From the NCBI GenBank assembly GCA_900552935.1, contig USBN01000021.1, positions 1-23,090 on the forward strand: a stretch of 23,090 nucleotides of DNA, in the 5' to 3' direction. The DNA is from an uncultured Coriobacteriaceae bacterium. Its GTDB lineage: Bacteria; Actinomycetota; Coriobacteriia; Coriobacteriales; Atopobiaceae. The notes under the pieces are model-generated. The model did not search any database. It saw nothing but the letters and a program-made list of their open reading frames with translations, and had not been told where the DNA came from. This document shows positions 1 through 6,271 of this stretch, piece after piece. The position numbers were made by a program, and so were the translations under genes. Positions within the stretch are counted from its first letter, which is position 1. Each line of letters begins with the position of its first letter.

Positions 1-1738
1 GCCAGACGGCGATGTCGTCGGCGCGCTCGTCGTCATTGCCGTACTTCGGGAAGTCGCCCTCGACCTCGTAGTCGACAACGATGCCCTGCTCGTCACGGAT
101 GGTCTTGACCTTGGCGTACTTAATGGCGCAGAGGGAATCGACAACGTGGGAGAAGCCGGCGATGCCCGTGGCGAAGGTGCGGCGGACGTTGGTGTCGATG
201 AGGGCCATCTCCTCGGCCTCATAGAAGTACTTGTCGTGCATGTACTGGATGAGGTTGAGGATGTTGACGTAGAGGTCGGCCAGCCAGTCCATCATGAGGT
301 CGAACTTGTGCATGACCTCGTCGTAGTCGAGGTACTCGCTCGTGATGGGCGAGTACTCCGGGCCAACCTGCATGTGGTTGCCCTGCTTGTCCAGGAACTT
401 CTCGTCCTTGCCGCCGTTGATGGCGTAGTTGAGGCACTTGGCGAGGTTGGCGCGGGCGCCGAAGAACTGCATCTCCTTGCCGGTCTCAGTGGCGGAAACG
501 CAGCAGCAGATGCTGTAGTCGTCGCCCCAGACCGGACGCATGACGTCGTCGTTCTCGTACTGGATGGAGGAGGTGGTGACGGAGATCTTGGCAGCGTACT
601 TGCGGAAGTTCTCCTGCAGGCGCTTGCTGTAGAGAACCGTCAGGTTCGGCTCGGGGGCCGGGCCCATGTTCTCGAGGGTGTGGAGGAAGCGGTAGTCCGT
701 CTTGGTGACGAGGCTACGGCCGTCCTGGCCGAGGCCGGCGACCTCGAGGGTGGCCCAGACCGGGTCACCGGAGAAGAGGGCCTGGTAGGACGGGATGCGG
801 GCGAACTTGACGATGCGGAGCTTCAGGACGAGGTGGTCGATGAGCTCCTGGGCCTCGGACTCGGTGATCGTGCCGGCCTCGAGGTCACGCTGAATGAAGA
901 TGTCGAGGAACGTGGAGACGCGGCCCACGGACATGGCGGCGCCGTTCTGGGTCTTGATGGCACCGAGGTAGCCGAAGTAGAGCCACTGGACGGCCTCGCG
1001 GGCGTTGGTGGCGGGCTTGGAGATGTCGAAGCCGTAGATGGCGGCCATCTCCTTGAGGCCCTTGAGGGCGCGGATCTGCTCGGCGATCTCCTCGCGGTTG
1101 CGCACGACGTCGTCAGTCATGGTGCGGCCACCGCAGTTGGCGAGGTCGTACTGCTTGCCGGCGATCAGGCGGTCGATGCCGTAGAGGGCGACACGACGGT
1201 AGTCGCCGACGATGCGGCCACGGCCGTAGGTGTCGGGGAGACCGGTGATGACGTGAGAGTGACGAGCGGCGCGCATCTCGGGGGTGTACGCATCGAAGAC
1301 GCCCTGGTTGTGGGTCTTGCGATACTCGTTGAAGATCTGGTTGTACTTGTCGTTGACGTGGAAGCCGTAGTTCTCGGCAGCCTGCTGGGCCATCTTGATG
1401 CCGCCGTAGGGCATGAAGGCGCGCTTGAGGGGCTTGTCGGTCTGGAGGCCGACGATCTTCTCAAGCTCCTTGTGGTCGGCGTCGATGTAACCGGGGCCGT
1501 AGGCGGTCAGGCCGGAGACGATCTCGGTCTCGCACTCGAGGACGCCGTTGTTGGCGCGCTCGGCGGCCTGGAGCTCCTGGACCTTGCCCCAGAGCTCGTC
1601 GGTGGCCTCGGTGGGACCGGCGAGGAACGACTCGTCGCCGTCATAGACGGTGTAGTTGTTCTGGATGAAGTCGCGGACGTTGATGTCGTCGACCCAGTGG
1701 CCTCCCTTGAAGCCCTTCCACTCTTCGCGAAGCTGCAT
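1..1738 (-). CDS. pflB: Pyruvate formate-lyase (formate C-acetyltransferase), 3' end outside window
   Basis: Glycyl-radical enzyme that converts pyruvate and CoA into acetyl-CoA and formate in the anaerobic cytoplasm. 579 residues are visible from an ATG at 1738 preceded by a very strong AAGGAGG four bases upstream. Family members are about 700-760 residues, so the C-terminal part with the radical glycine (RVSGYA-type motif) lies beyond the window. The catalytic cysteine region is clear: a run of three cysteines (residues 411-413, bases 500-508) followed by VSATETGKEMQFFGARANLA. By alignment with the E. coli pair C418/C419, the catalytic cysteines should be 412 and 413, and residue 411 replaces an alanine. 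It is transcribed from the right, 77 bases behind pflA, so the activase precedes its substrate, the reverse of E. coli. Oxygen-responsive control through the FNR box upstream of pflA is inferred. Confidence 0.96.
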   Translation of the reverse strand, partial: MQLREEWKGFKGGHWVDDINVRDFIQNNYTVYDGDESFLAGPTEATDELWGKVQELQAAERANNGVLECETEIVSGLTAYGPGYIDADHKELEKIVGLQTDKPLKRAFMPYGGIKMAQQAAENYGFHVNDKYNQIFNEYRKTHNQGVFDAYTPEMRAARHSHVITGLPDTYGRGRIVGDYRRVALYGIDRLIAGKQYDLANCGGRTMTDDVVRNREEIAEQIRALKGLKEMAAIYGFDISKPATNAREAVQWLYFGYLGAIKTQNGAAMSVGRVSTFLDIFIQRDLEAGTITESEAQELIDHLVLKLRIVKFARIPSYQALFSGDPVWATLEVAGLGQDGRSLVTKTDYRFLHTLENMGPAPEPNLTVLYSKRLQENFRKYAAKISVTTSSIQYENDDVMRPVWGDDYSICCCVSATETGKEMQFFGARANLAKCLNYAINGGKDEKFLDKQGNHMQVGPEYSPITSEYLDYDEVMHKFDLMMDWLADLYVNILNLIQYMHDKYFYEAEEMALIDTNVRRTFATGIAGFSHVVDSLCAIKYAKVKTIRDEQGIVVDYEVEGDFPKYGNDDERADDIAVW

Positions 1739-1815
1739 GCTTCCTCCTTCTGCGCCGCCGCCCATCAGGCTCGACGCTCGTTACGTTCTCCGACGCGCCC
1801 CCGCGCCGAAGAGGT

Positions 1816-2550
1816 TTACCTAGTTGAGCCCCTGAGAATCTGCTCTGCGTGGACGACGTCCTCGTGGGAGGGCGGCTCCACGTCGGAGAGGGTGTAGGGG
1901 ATGCCGAGCTCTTCCCATTTGAAGACGCCCAGCGTGTGATACGGGAGCACTTCGACACGCTTGACGGCATCACCGAGAGAGGCGATGAAGTCGCGAGTCT
2001 GGTGCAGGGAGGACTCGCCGTCGGTGATGCCCGGCACGAGGACCTGGCGAATCCACATAGCCTTGCCCTGCTCGGAGAGCCAGGTGAGGCAGTCGAGGAT
2101 GTTGGCGTTGTCGCGGCCGGTGAGCCAGCGGTGACGCTCGGGATTAATGTGCTTGATGTCTGCCATCACGAGGTCGCAGGAATCGAAGACGCGACGAAGC
2201 GTCGAGAAGGCAGGCTCCTCGCGGGTGAACGGAGCGAGGGAGGTGTCGAGGCAGGTGTTGATGCCACGGGCGTGGGCGGCCTCGAAGAGCTCGGCCACGA
2301 ATTCGGCCTGGGCGAGAGCCTCGCCGCCGGAGACGGTGATGCCGCCCTCGGGGCCCCAGTAGCTCCTGTAGCGCTCGGCGCGGTCAAGGAGCTCGTCGAC
2401 GCCCATGAGGGTGCCACCCTCGGTACGCCAGGTATCCGGGTTGTGGCAGAAGCGGCAGCGCATGGGGCAACCCTGAAGGAAGATGAGAAAGCGAACGCCG
2501 GGGCCGTCAGCCGAGCCGAAAGACTCCGTCGAGTGAACCCTGCCTTGCAT
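1816..2550 (-). CDS. pflA: Pyruvate formate-lyase-activating enzyme (radical SAM)
   Basis: Radical SAM activase that installs the glycyl radical on PflB using S-adenosylmethionine and a [4Fe-4S] cluster. The 244-residue length is normal for PflA (E. coli 246). The cluster motif C28-x3-C32-x2-C35 is present as GCPMRCRFCHN, close to the E. coli GCLMRCLYCHN. The TESFGSADGPGVRF segment before it and the SAM-contacting ITVSGGEAL further on are typical of PflA rather than of class III ribonucleotide reductase activases. The ATG at 2550 has a GAGGAGG Shine-Dalgarno seven or so bases upstream. It is the first gene of a pflA-pflB unit read from a predicted FNR-dependent promoter near 2628-2676, and the FNR-like gene lies just upstream on the same strand. 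Confidence 0.96.
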   Translation of the reverse strand: MQGRVHSTESFGSADGPGVRFLIFLQGCPMRCRFCHNPDTWRTEGGTLMGVDELLDRAERYRSYWGPEGGITVSGGEALAQAEFVAELFEAAHARGINTCLDTSLAPFTREEPAFSTLRRVFDSCDLVMADIKHINPERHRWLTGRDNANILDCLTWLSEQGKAMWIRQVLVPGITDGESSLHQTRDFIASLGDAVKRVEVLPYHTLGVFKWEELGIPYTLSDVEPPSHEDVVHAEQILRGSTR

Positions 2551-2884
2551 GACGCCTCCTCGTTATTCTTGCCGCGGCAAGTTGCCATGGCGCGGACGGA
2601 CGGGCATCTGGCCCATCACCCAATCAACGAGAAGAATGTAATTCGCTGGATTGAGGTGTTCCTTGACTGAAATCAAGGAGCGAAGAAATGTAATGGCAAC
2701 ATTAGCGGCATGTCCGCGAACGGCGTATTTTTTCGGGCGAATGGCACGACTCCAGCACCGGTTCGTGAGACAAATCGCGAGCGTAGCGTGTGTAACGGCG
2801 AACGGGTGCCGGTTTATGGATAACTTGTGGAGGAAGATACGGGACGATAGGGGCGAGCCCGAGTGCGGACGCGGCTCCCGGAGG
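2551..2884. other. Intergenic region between the fnr-like gene and pflA
   Basis: These 334 bases hold no convincing gene. The half next to pflA contains the FNR box and promoter described separately. The half next to the regulator has no clear intrinsic terminator: only a weak GAGCC/GGCTC stem without a T-run is seen about 10-35 bases past the regulator stop. Read-through from the regulator into pflA is therefore possible. The stretch 2700-2840 is less GC-rich than its surroundings and shows no further FNR half-site pair. Confidence 0.5.
2635..2678 (-). promoter_or_regulatory. FNR box and predicted class II promoter of pflA-pflB
   Basis: The bases TTGACTGAAATCAA at 2663-2676 match the FNR consensus TTGAT-N4-ATCAA except for one base, and the dyad extends one pair each side (CCTTGA...TCAAGG, 2661-2678). 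On the minus strand a -10-like TACATT lies at 2640-2635, which puts transcription start near 2628. The box centre (2669.5) would then be at about -41.5, the position of class II FNR-activated promoters. The start site is a prediction from spacing, not a measurement. The resulting leader to the pflA ATG is about 78 bases. Confidence 0.75.
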
Positions 2885-3625
2885 CTATTCTTCGCCGGCA
2901 ACCGCTTCGAGGCCGTCGTGATCCGTGACGAGCAGACGGCCCCTGCCCACGCGCTCGACGAGACCCTCGCGCACGAAGCGGGCGACGTTGCGCGAGACGG
3001 TCTCCGGGCGCAGGCCGATGGAGCTTGCGATGTCATCTAGCTTGAGGTGAATCTCGGGCCCGACGCAGCTCTGGTCGCGGACGAGCAGGTATTGGGCGAG
3101 GCGGCGGCGCGGGTCGCGGATGGAGAGCATCATGATGCGCTGCTCGGCGTCATCGAGCTCCGTGCAGACCATGCGGATAAGGCCGAGCGCCACATCAGGG
3201 TGACGGGCGAGGAGGGACTCGAAATCCGCGCGATGGATGCGGCAGAGGCGGGCGGGCGTGAGGCACTCGACCGAGTAGTGATAGACGTGGTCTTCGAGGA
3301 ACATGCCGTGCCAGAGGGCCTGGCCATCATGAAGGACGCTGAGCACGTACTCCTCGCCATCGGCGCCCGTTCGGAAGGTCTTGATGCGACCGGAGCGCAC
3401 GACGATGATGCTCTCGATGGGATCGCCTTCGTGGACGATGATGGAGCCCTCTTCGTGGACAGAATGGCGCGAGCAGGAGAGGAGCTCGCGTTTGGCGTCT
3501 GCGGGGAGGTCTGCGAAAAGACGGATGTTGTCCATGCAGGAGCTGCCCGCGCGGCTGAAGGCGCAATCGTGGCCCTCGCCCGCACAGACGCGGTTGCTTT
3601 TGGCGCTCGATTCTTCGATCGTCAT
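2885..3625 (-). CDS. Crp/Fnr family regulator, FNR-like with probable Fe-S ligands
   Basis: Transcription factor of 246 residues with an N-terminal cyclic-nucleotide-binding-type beta-roll (about 35-130), a dimer helix (about 140-170) and a C-terminal winged helix (about 190-235). The recognition helix reads RPETVSRNVARF. Its E208-xx-S211-R212 is the FNR signature that reads TTGAT half-sites. Cysteines C14, C21 and C30 precede the beta-roll, and C128 (in ARLCRIHRADF) aligns with E. coli FNR C122. This suggests an oxygen-labile cluster with unusual spacing: x6 and x8 instead of x2 and x5. The ATG at 3625 is chosen because GGAG lies nine bases upstream. A frame extension to 3871 is open, but its extra residues look non-coding. 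It lies upstream of and parallel to pflA-pflB, whose promoter carries a matching box. Confidence 0.9.
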   Translation of the reverse strand: MTIEESSAKSNRVCAGEGHDCAFSRAGSSCMDNIRLFADLPADAKRELLSCSRHSVHEEGSIIVHEGDPIESIIVVRSGRIKTFRTGADGEEYVLSVLHDGQALWHGMFLEDHVYHYSVECLTPARLCRIHRADFESLLARHPDVALGLIRMVCTELDDAEQRIMMLSIRDPRRRLAQYLLVRDQSCVGPEIHLKLDDIASSIGLRPETVSRNVARFVREGLVERVGRGRLLVTDHDGLEAVAGEE

Positions 3626-3683
3626 CGTGACACACTCCGTTACCAAACAGGCTGTCTCTTCCGAGTGTATCCAAAGTGTCGCC

Positions 3684-3696
3684 ATGCCAATGGCAT
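3684..3696. promoter_or_regulatory. Palindrome in the fnr-like/Nudix divergent region
   Basis: The 13-base sequence ATGCCAATGGCAT is a dyad with six-base arms around one central base. It is flanked by a second, overlapping GCCAT/ATGGC dyad. It lies about 60 bases upstream of the fnr-like start, inside the 269-base gap shared with the divergent Nudix gene. It could be an operator, but the binding protein is unknown and no FNR-type TTGAT pair is present here. Confidence 0.35.
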
Positions 3697-3894
3697 ATGC
3701 TATGCGCTGCGCAACAAATACAGAATAAAGTCCTGCTTGCGGGGCATGTGGGATCCTGATGCCGGATGCTTGCGAAGGTGTCACGGGAATGGCGAGATGC
3801 CACTTCGCGCACGCTTGGCGAATGCGGGCGCGAGGGAGCCGCGTCGCTGCGATATCCTGGTGTCTACTCATCCTTTGCCCACGGGGAGGCTGTC

Positions 3895-4479
3895 ATGGCG
3901 CTCATTGATGACGTTCGCGCGTTCGTACCGGAATGCGATCAGGAGGTCGCGGACAGGGCGCTCATGCTGGATCGCCTTGAGCGCGACCCCGAGGTCGCCC
4001 TCCGCGGCTCGCTCGCGCATCTCACGGCGTCTGCCTGGACGGTCGACGCCACCGGCGAGCGGACGCTCCTGTGCTATCACAACATCTATAACTCCTGGAG
4101 CTGGGTCGGCGGCCATGCGGATGGTGACTTTGACCTTGCGGCGGTCGCGGCGCGCGAGCTCGAGGAGGAGACCGGGGTCGCGGGCGCTCGCCTTGTCAGC
4201 GAGGGTTTGGGCGAGGGCGCGATCCTATCCGTCGAGGCCCTGCCCGTAGCGGGGCACGTCAAGCGCGGGAGCTACGTGAGCTCCCATGTGCACCTGAACG
4301 CGACCTACCTTTTCGTTGCCGACCCGTCCGAGCCGCTTCGCGAGAAGCCGGACGAGAATAGCGGCCTCAGGTGGGTTTCGATTGATGACGTCTGCAAGCT
4401 CTCGAACGAGCCTTGGATGTGTGAGCGTGTCTACGCGAAGCTCGTCGGGCGCACGAAGGTACTGCTCGGGTCAAAGTGA
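3895..4479 (+). CDS. Nudix hydrolase
   Basis: A 194-residue Nudix-fold hydrolase of nucleoside diphosphates linked to another moiety; the substrate cannot be told from sequence. The Nudix box runs from GGHADGDFDLAA to RELEEETGV at about residues 72-95, with the catalytic RE-x2-EE part intact. The glutamate normally found at the seventh position of the box is phenylalanine here, with aspartates on both sides. The ATG at 3895 has GGGGAGG five bases upstream. An in-frame extension to 3766 is open but lacks a ribosome binding site and looks non-coding. It is transcribed divergently from the fnr-like gene and convergently with the 3-hydroxyacyl-CoA dehydrogenase gene, with a strong hairpin between the two 3' ends. 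It is probably monocistronic. Confidence 0.88.
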   Translation: MALIDDVRAFVPECDQEVADRALMLDRLERDPEVALRGSLAHLTASAWTVDATGERTLLCYHNIYNSWSWVGGHADGDFDLAAVAARELEEETGVAGARLVSEGLGEGAILSVEALPVAGHVKRGSYVSSHVHLNATYLFVADPSEPLREKPDENSGLRWVSIDDVCKLSNEPWMCERVYAKLVGRTKVLLGSK

Positions 4480-4494
4480 CGGGACTTAATGCGC

Positions 4495-4526
4495 GGAGCC
4501 TCCCGGCGAACTCGCCAGGAGGCTCC
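4495..4526. terminator. Hairpin between convergent Nudix and hydroxyacyl-CoA dehydrogenase genes
   Basis: A perfect nine-base stem GGAGCCTCC (4495-4503) / GGAGGCTCC (4518-4526) encloses a further GGCG/CGCC stem with an AACT loop. It starts 15 bases after the Nudix stop codon. The T-rich tail is weak (ATCGTTTGTG), so it may be an imperfect intrinsic terminator for the Nudix gene. Its position between converging genes would also let it stop transcripts from the other side. Confidence 0.7.
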
Positions 4527-4638
4527 ATCGTTTGTGTGCGCCGTGCGTTGCGGCAGAGCCAGGGCTGCGGTGGGCCCTGGCTGCGGCGTCGCGTGCCGTG
4601 GAACCCGTTGCCGCTGCCGCCTCGGTCCCGGGTGTGAC

Positions 4639-5601
4639 CTACTCGTAGCTGTAGAATCCCTCGCCCGAGCTCATGCCGAGCTTGCCCTCGTCAATCATGG
4701 ACTTGAGGAGACGTGCCATCTCCTTGTAGTTGTACGGCAGCATCATCTTCTTGAAGAGCGGGTTGAGCATGCCCGGGACGCTCTGGAACTGAAGCACGAT
4801 GTTGTAGGCGGTGTTGAGGCCCACGGTGTCGATGACGCGGAAGGGGCCCTTGGGGGCGCCGGTGCCGTGCTCCCAGGCGATGTCGATGCTCTTCGGGTCA
4901 GATACGCCGCTCGCCCACAGGTCGAGGCCGGAAAGCAGCCACGGTACGAGCATGGAGTTCAGCAGGTAGCCGTTCTTCTCCTTGCGAACCGGCAACGCGA
5001 TCATGCGGATCTGGTTGGCGAACTCGAGCATCTCGTCAAAGCGGGTCGGGTCGGTCGACGCCTGCCCCATGACCTCGGCGGTGTTGTTCCTCCAGATGGA
5101 GTTGGCGAAGTGAAGCGCCAGGTACCTGTCGGGCCTGCCGGTGTACTTTGCGAACTGGCTTGGCAGGAGGGTGGAGGAGTTCGTGGCGATGACGGTCTTG
5201 GCGGGCAGGAGCGGGGCGAGCTTCTCGTAGAACTCGACCTTCGCCTTGGCGTCCTCCGCCATCGACTCGATCACAAGGTCGGCGTCGGCGACGGCTGTCG
5301 CCATGTCAAGCTCGAGCTTGATGCCATCGTGGGCCGCCTGGGCGCGTTCGAGACAGGCCTCCTTGTCGAGGGGCTTGTCGGAGTCGGCGATGCCAGCGCA
5401 CCAGGTGGCGGTGCCGGCTGCCATGCCCTCGATCTCTTCGCGATAGGTATCCAGCAGCTTGTCGATCTTGGGCTGCGTGCGGCCGATGCTGCCCTCGCTG
5501 CGAAGCCAGATGGTGACGTCAAACCCGCAATAAGCCGCCTGGAACGCAATCTGACTGCCGAGCACGCCGCCGCCCGCGACGACAACCTTCTTGAAGCTCA
5601 T
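4639..5601 (-). CDS. 3-hydroxyacyl-CoA dehydrogenase family protein
   Basis: NAD-dependent dehydrogenase of 320 residues, the size of 3-hydroxybutyryl-CoA dehydrogenases, with two domains. The Rossmann segment begins VVVAGGGVLGSQIA with the dinucleotide motif G10-x-G12-x2-G15. Catalytic positions are recognisable: a serine in ATNSST (142-143), H164 in LALHFAN, E176 in TAEVMG and N215 in YLLNSML. The C-terminal domain carries the family's GPFRVIDTVGL and ends GEGFYSYE. The segment after the histidine (ANSIWRNN) differs from the usual FNPVPVMK, so the natural substrate may not be a short fatty acyl-CoA. No thiolase, crotonase or acyl-CoA dehydrogenase gene is nearby. The ATG at 5601 has AGGGGGT seven bases upstream. 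A repeated ATTGG motif lies in its upstream region. Confidence 0.9.
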   Translation of the reverse strand: MSFKKVVVAGGGVLGSQIAFQAAYCGFDVTIWLRSEGSIGRTQPKIDKLLDTYREEIEGMAAGTATWCAGIADSDKPLDKEACLERAQAAHDGIKLELDMATAVADADLVIESMAEDAKAKVEFYEKLAPLLPAKTVIATNSSTLLPSQFAKYTGRPDRYLALHFANSIWRNNTAEVMGQASTDPTRFDEMLEFANQIRMIALPVRKEKNGYLLNSMLVPWLLSGLDLWASGVSDPKSIDIAWEHGTGAPKGPFRVIDTVGLNTAYNIVLQFQSVPGMLNPLFKKMMLPYNYKEMARLLKSMIDEGKLGMSSGEGFYSYE

Positions 5602-5663
5602 GATTACCCCCTAAATATGTGCGCAGGTCTATTAAAGAGGTTGCTTACCGTTCGTACCTGCGA

Positions 5664-5712
5664 TTGCCAATAATGTGTAAAGCATATTGGAAGCAGGCGA
5701 CGTCATTGGCAA
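5664..5712. promoter_or_regulatory. Operator-like array of CCAAT/ATTGG motifs upstream of the dehydrogenase gene
   Basis: Three five-base motifs start exactly 19 bases apart: CCAAT at 5667, ATTGG at 5686 and ATTGG at 5705. The outer pair extends to a perfect inverted repeat TTGCCAAT (5664-5671) / ATTGGCAA (5705-5712). The first and second form CCAATA / TATTGG. The array lies 63-111 bases upstream of the dehydrogenase ATG in a locally AT-rich stretch that also contains -35/-10-like bases on the minus strand. A dimeric repressor or activator site is the simplest reading; the protein is unknown. Confidence 0.5.
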
Positions 5713-5760
5713 CAGACTCGCGGGTGGTAGGGGATGGCTCGTGTGTGGTTGCTGGGGGTG

Positions 5761-6102
5761 CTACTCCCACGTACCCCAGACCTCGGGAGCGTAGCCCACG
5801 GTCGCGGCGCGGCCATTGCGGACGATCGGCTCGCGGAGGAGCTGCTGGTTTTCGAGGAGCTTGTCGAAGCGCTGGCTCTCGGCGAGGTTCTGGACGAGGG
5901 CGAGTGTGTCCTCGTCCTTCGCCTTGGGGTCGAGCACGGCGTCGATGCCGCCGGTTGCCTGGCAGACGCTTCTGAGCTCGCCTTTGCTCATCTCCTTCTC
6001 CTTGAGGTCGATGAACTGGAACTTGATGCGGCGCTCCTTGAACCAGCGTTGGGCCTTCTTCGTGTCGAAGCTCTTCTTGGTGCCGAATATCTGGATGTTC
6101 AT
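5761..6102 (-). CDS. ArsC/Spx-family thioredoxin-fold protein lacking the redox cysteine
   Basis: A 113-residue protein of the ArsC/Spx/YffB-type thioredoxin fold. Matching features are the N-terminal IFGTKKSFDTKKAQRWFKER strand-helix, the IDLKEKEMSKGEL segment and the REPIVRNGRAATVGY end, where the family normally has RP(I/L)-hxx-G. The position that holds the catalytic or CxxC cysteine in ArsC and Spx is occupied by serine/phenylalanine here. The only cysteine is in SVCQATGG, so arsenate reduction or disulfide sensing by the usual chemistry is unlikely. The ATG at 6102 has GAGG about seven bases upstream; an open frame further upstream is repeat-rich and probably non-coding. It follows the nitroreductase gene on the same strand after a 169-base gap. 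Its true role is unknown. Confidence 0.8.
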   Translation of the reverse strand: MNIQIFGTKKSFDTKKAQRWFKERRIKFQFIDLKEKEMSKGELRSVCQATGGIDAVLDPKAKDEDTLALVQNLAESQRFDKLLENQQLLREPIVRNGRAATVGYAPEVWGTWE

Positions 6103-6144
6103 GCGTACCTCGGAGTGGTCGGAGAGGGACGATGTTTTCGGGCG

Positions 6145-6270
6145 TGGGCTTGGCGCCACCGAGCGGAGCGGGTGCTGGCGGGCTGAGTGGGCCCCGTCGT
6201 CGAGCGGAATGGGTACTGCCGACGGGCTGGGTAGGTGCCGGCGGGCTGGGCGGGCACCGCCGCCGAGCGG
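6145..6270. repeat. Degenerate 63-bp tandem duplication
   Basis: Two consecutive units of about 63 bases begin, on the minus strand, with CCGCTCG at 6270 and again at 6207. They agree over most of their first 35 bases (the GCCCGCC / GCACC segments) and then diverge. The repeat fills the gap between the nitroreductase stop codon and the ArsC-like start. It makes a spurious open frame there that reads as a repeated PLxxGAxxARxH pattern. Confidence 0.5.
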
Positions 6271-6271
6271 G

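Noticed and set aside
146..1897. A 583-codon plus-strand open frame opposite pflB
   Set aside because: It is an antisense shadow: its translation is a monotonous Val/Leu/Gly/Asp-rich string with no motif, as expected opposite a GC-rich gene, while the minus strand encodes clear pyruvate formate-lyase.
2820..2884. Intrinsic terminator after the fnr-like gene
   Set aside because: Only a five-base stem with a long loop and no T-run is present on the minus strand.
3862..3869. Further copy of the xerD-side repeat near the Nudix gene (GTCTACTC)
   Set aside because: Only eight bases match and none of the other repeat blocks are nearby, so chance is sufficient.
3626..3871. N-terminal extension of the FNR-like regulator to 3871
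   Set aside because: The added residues do not resemble the family, no ribosome binding site precedes them, and the ATG at 3625 has a well placed GGAG.
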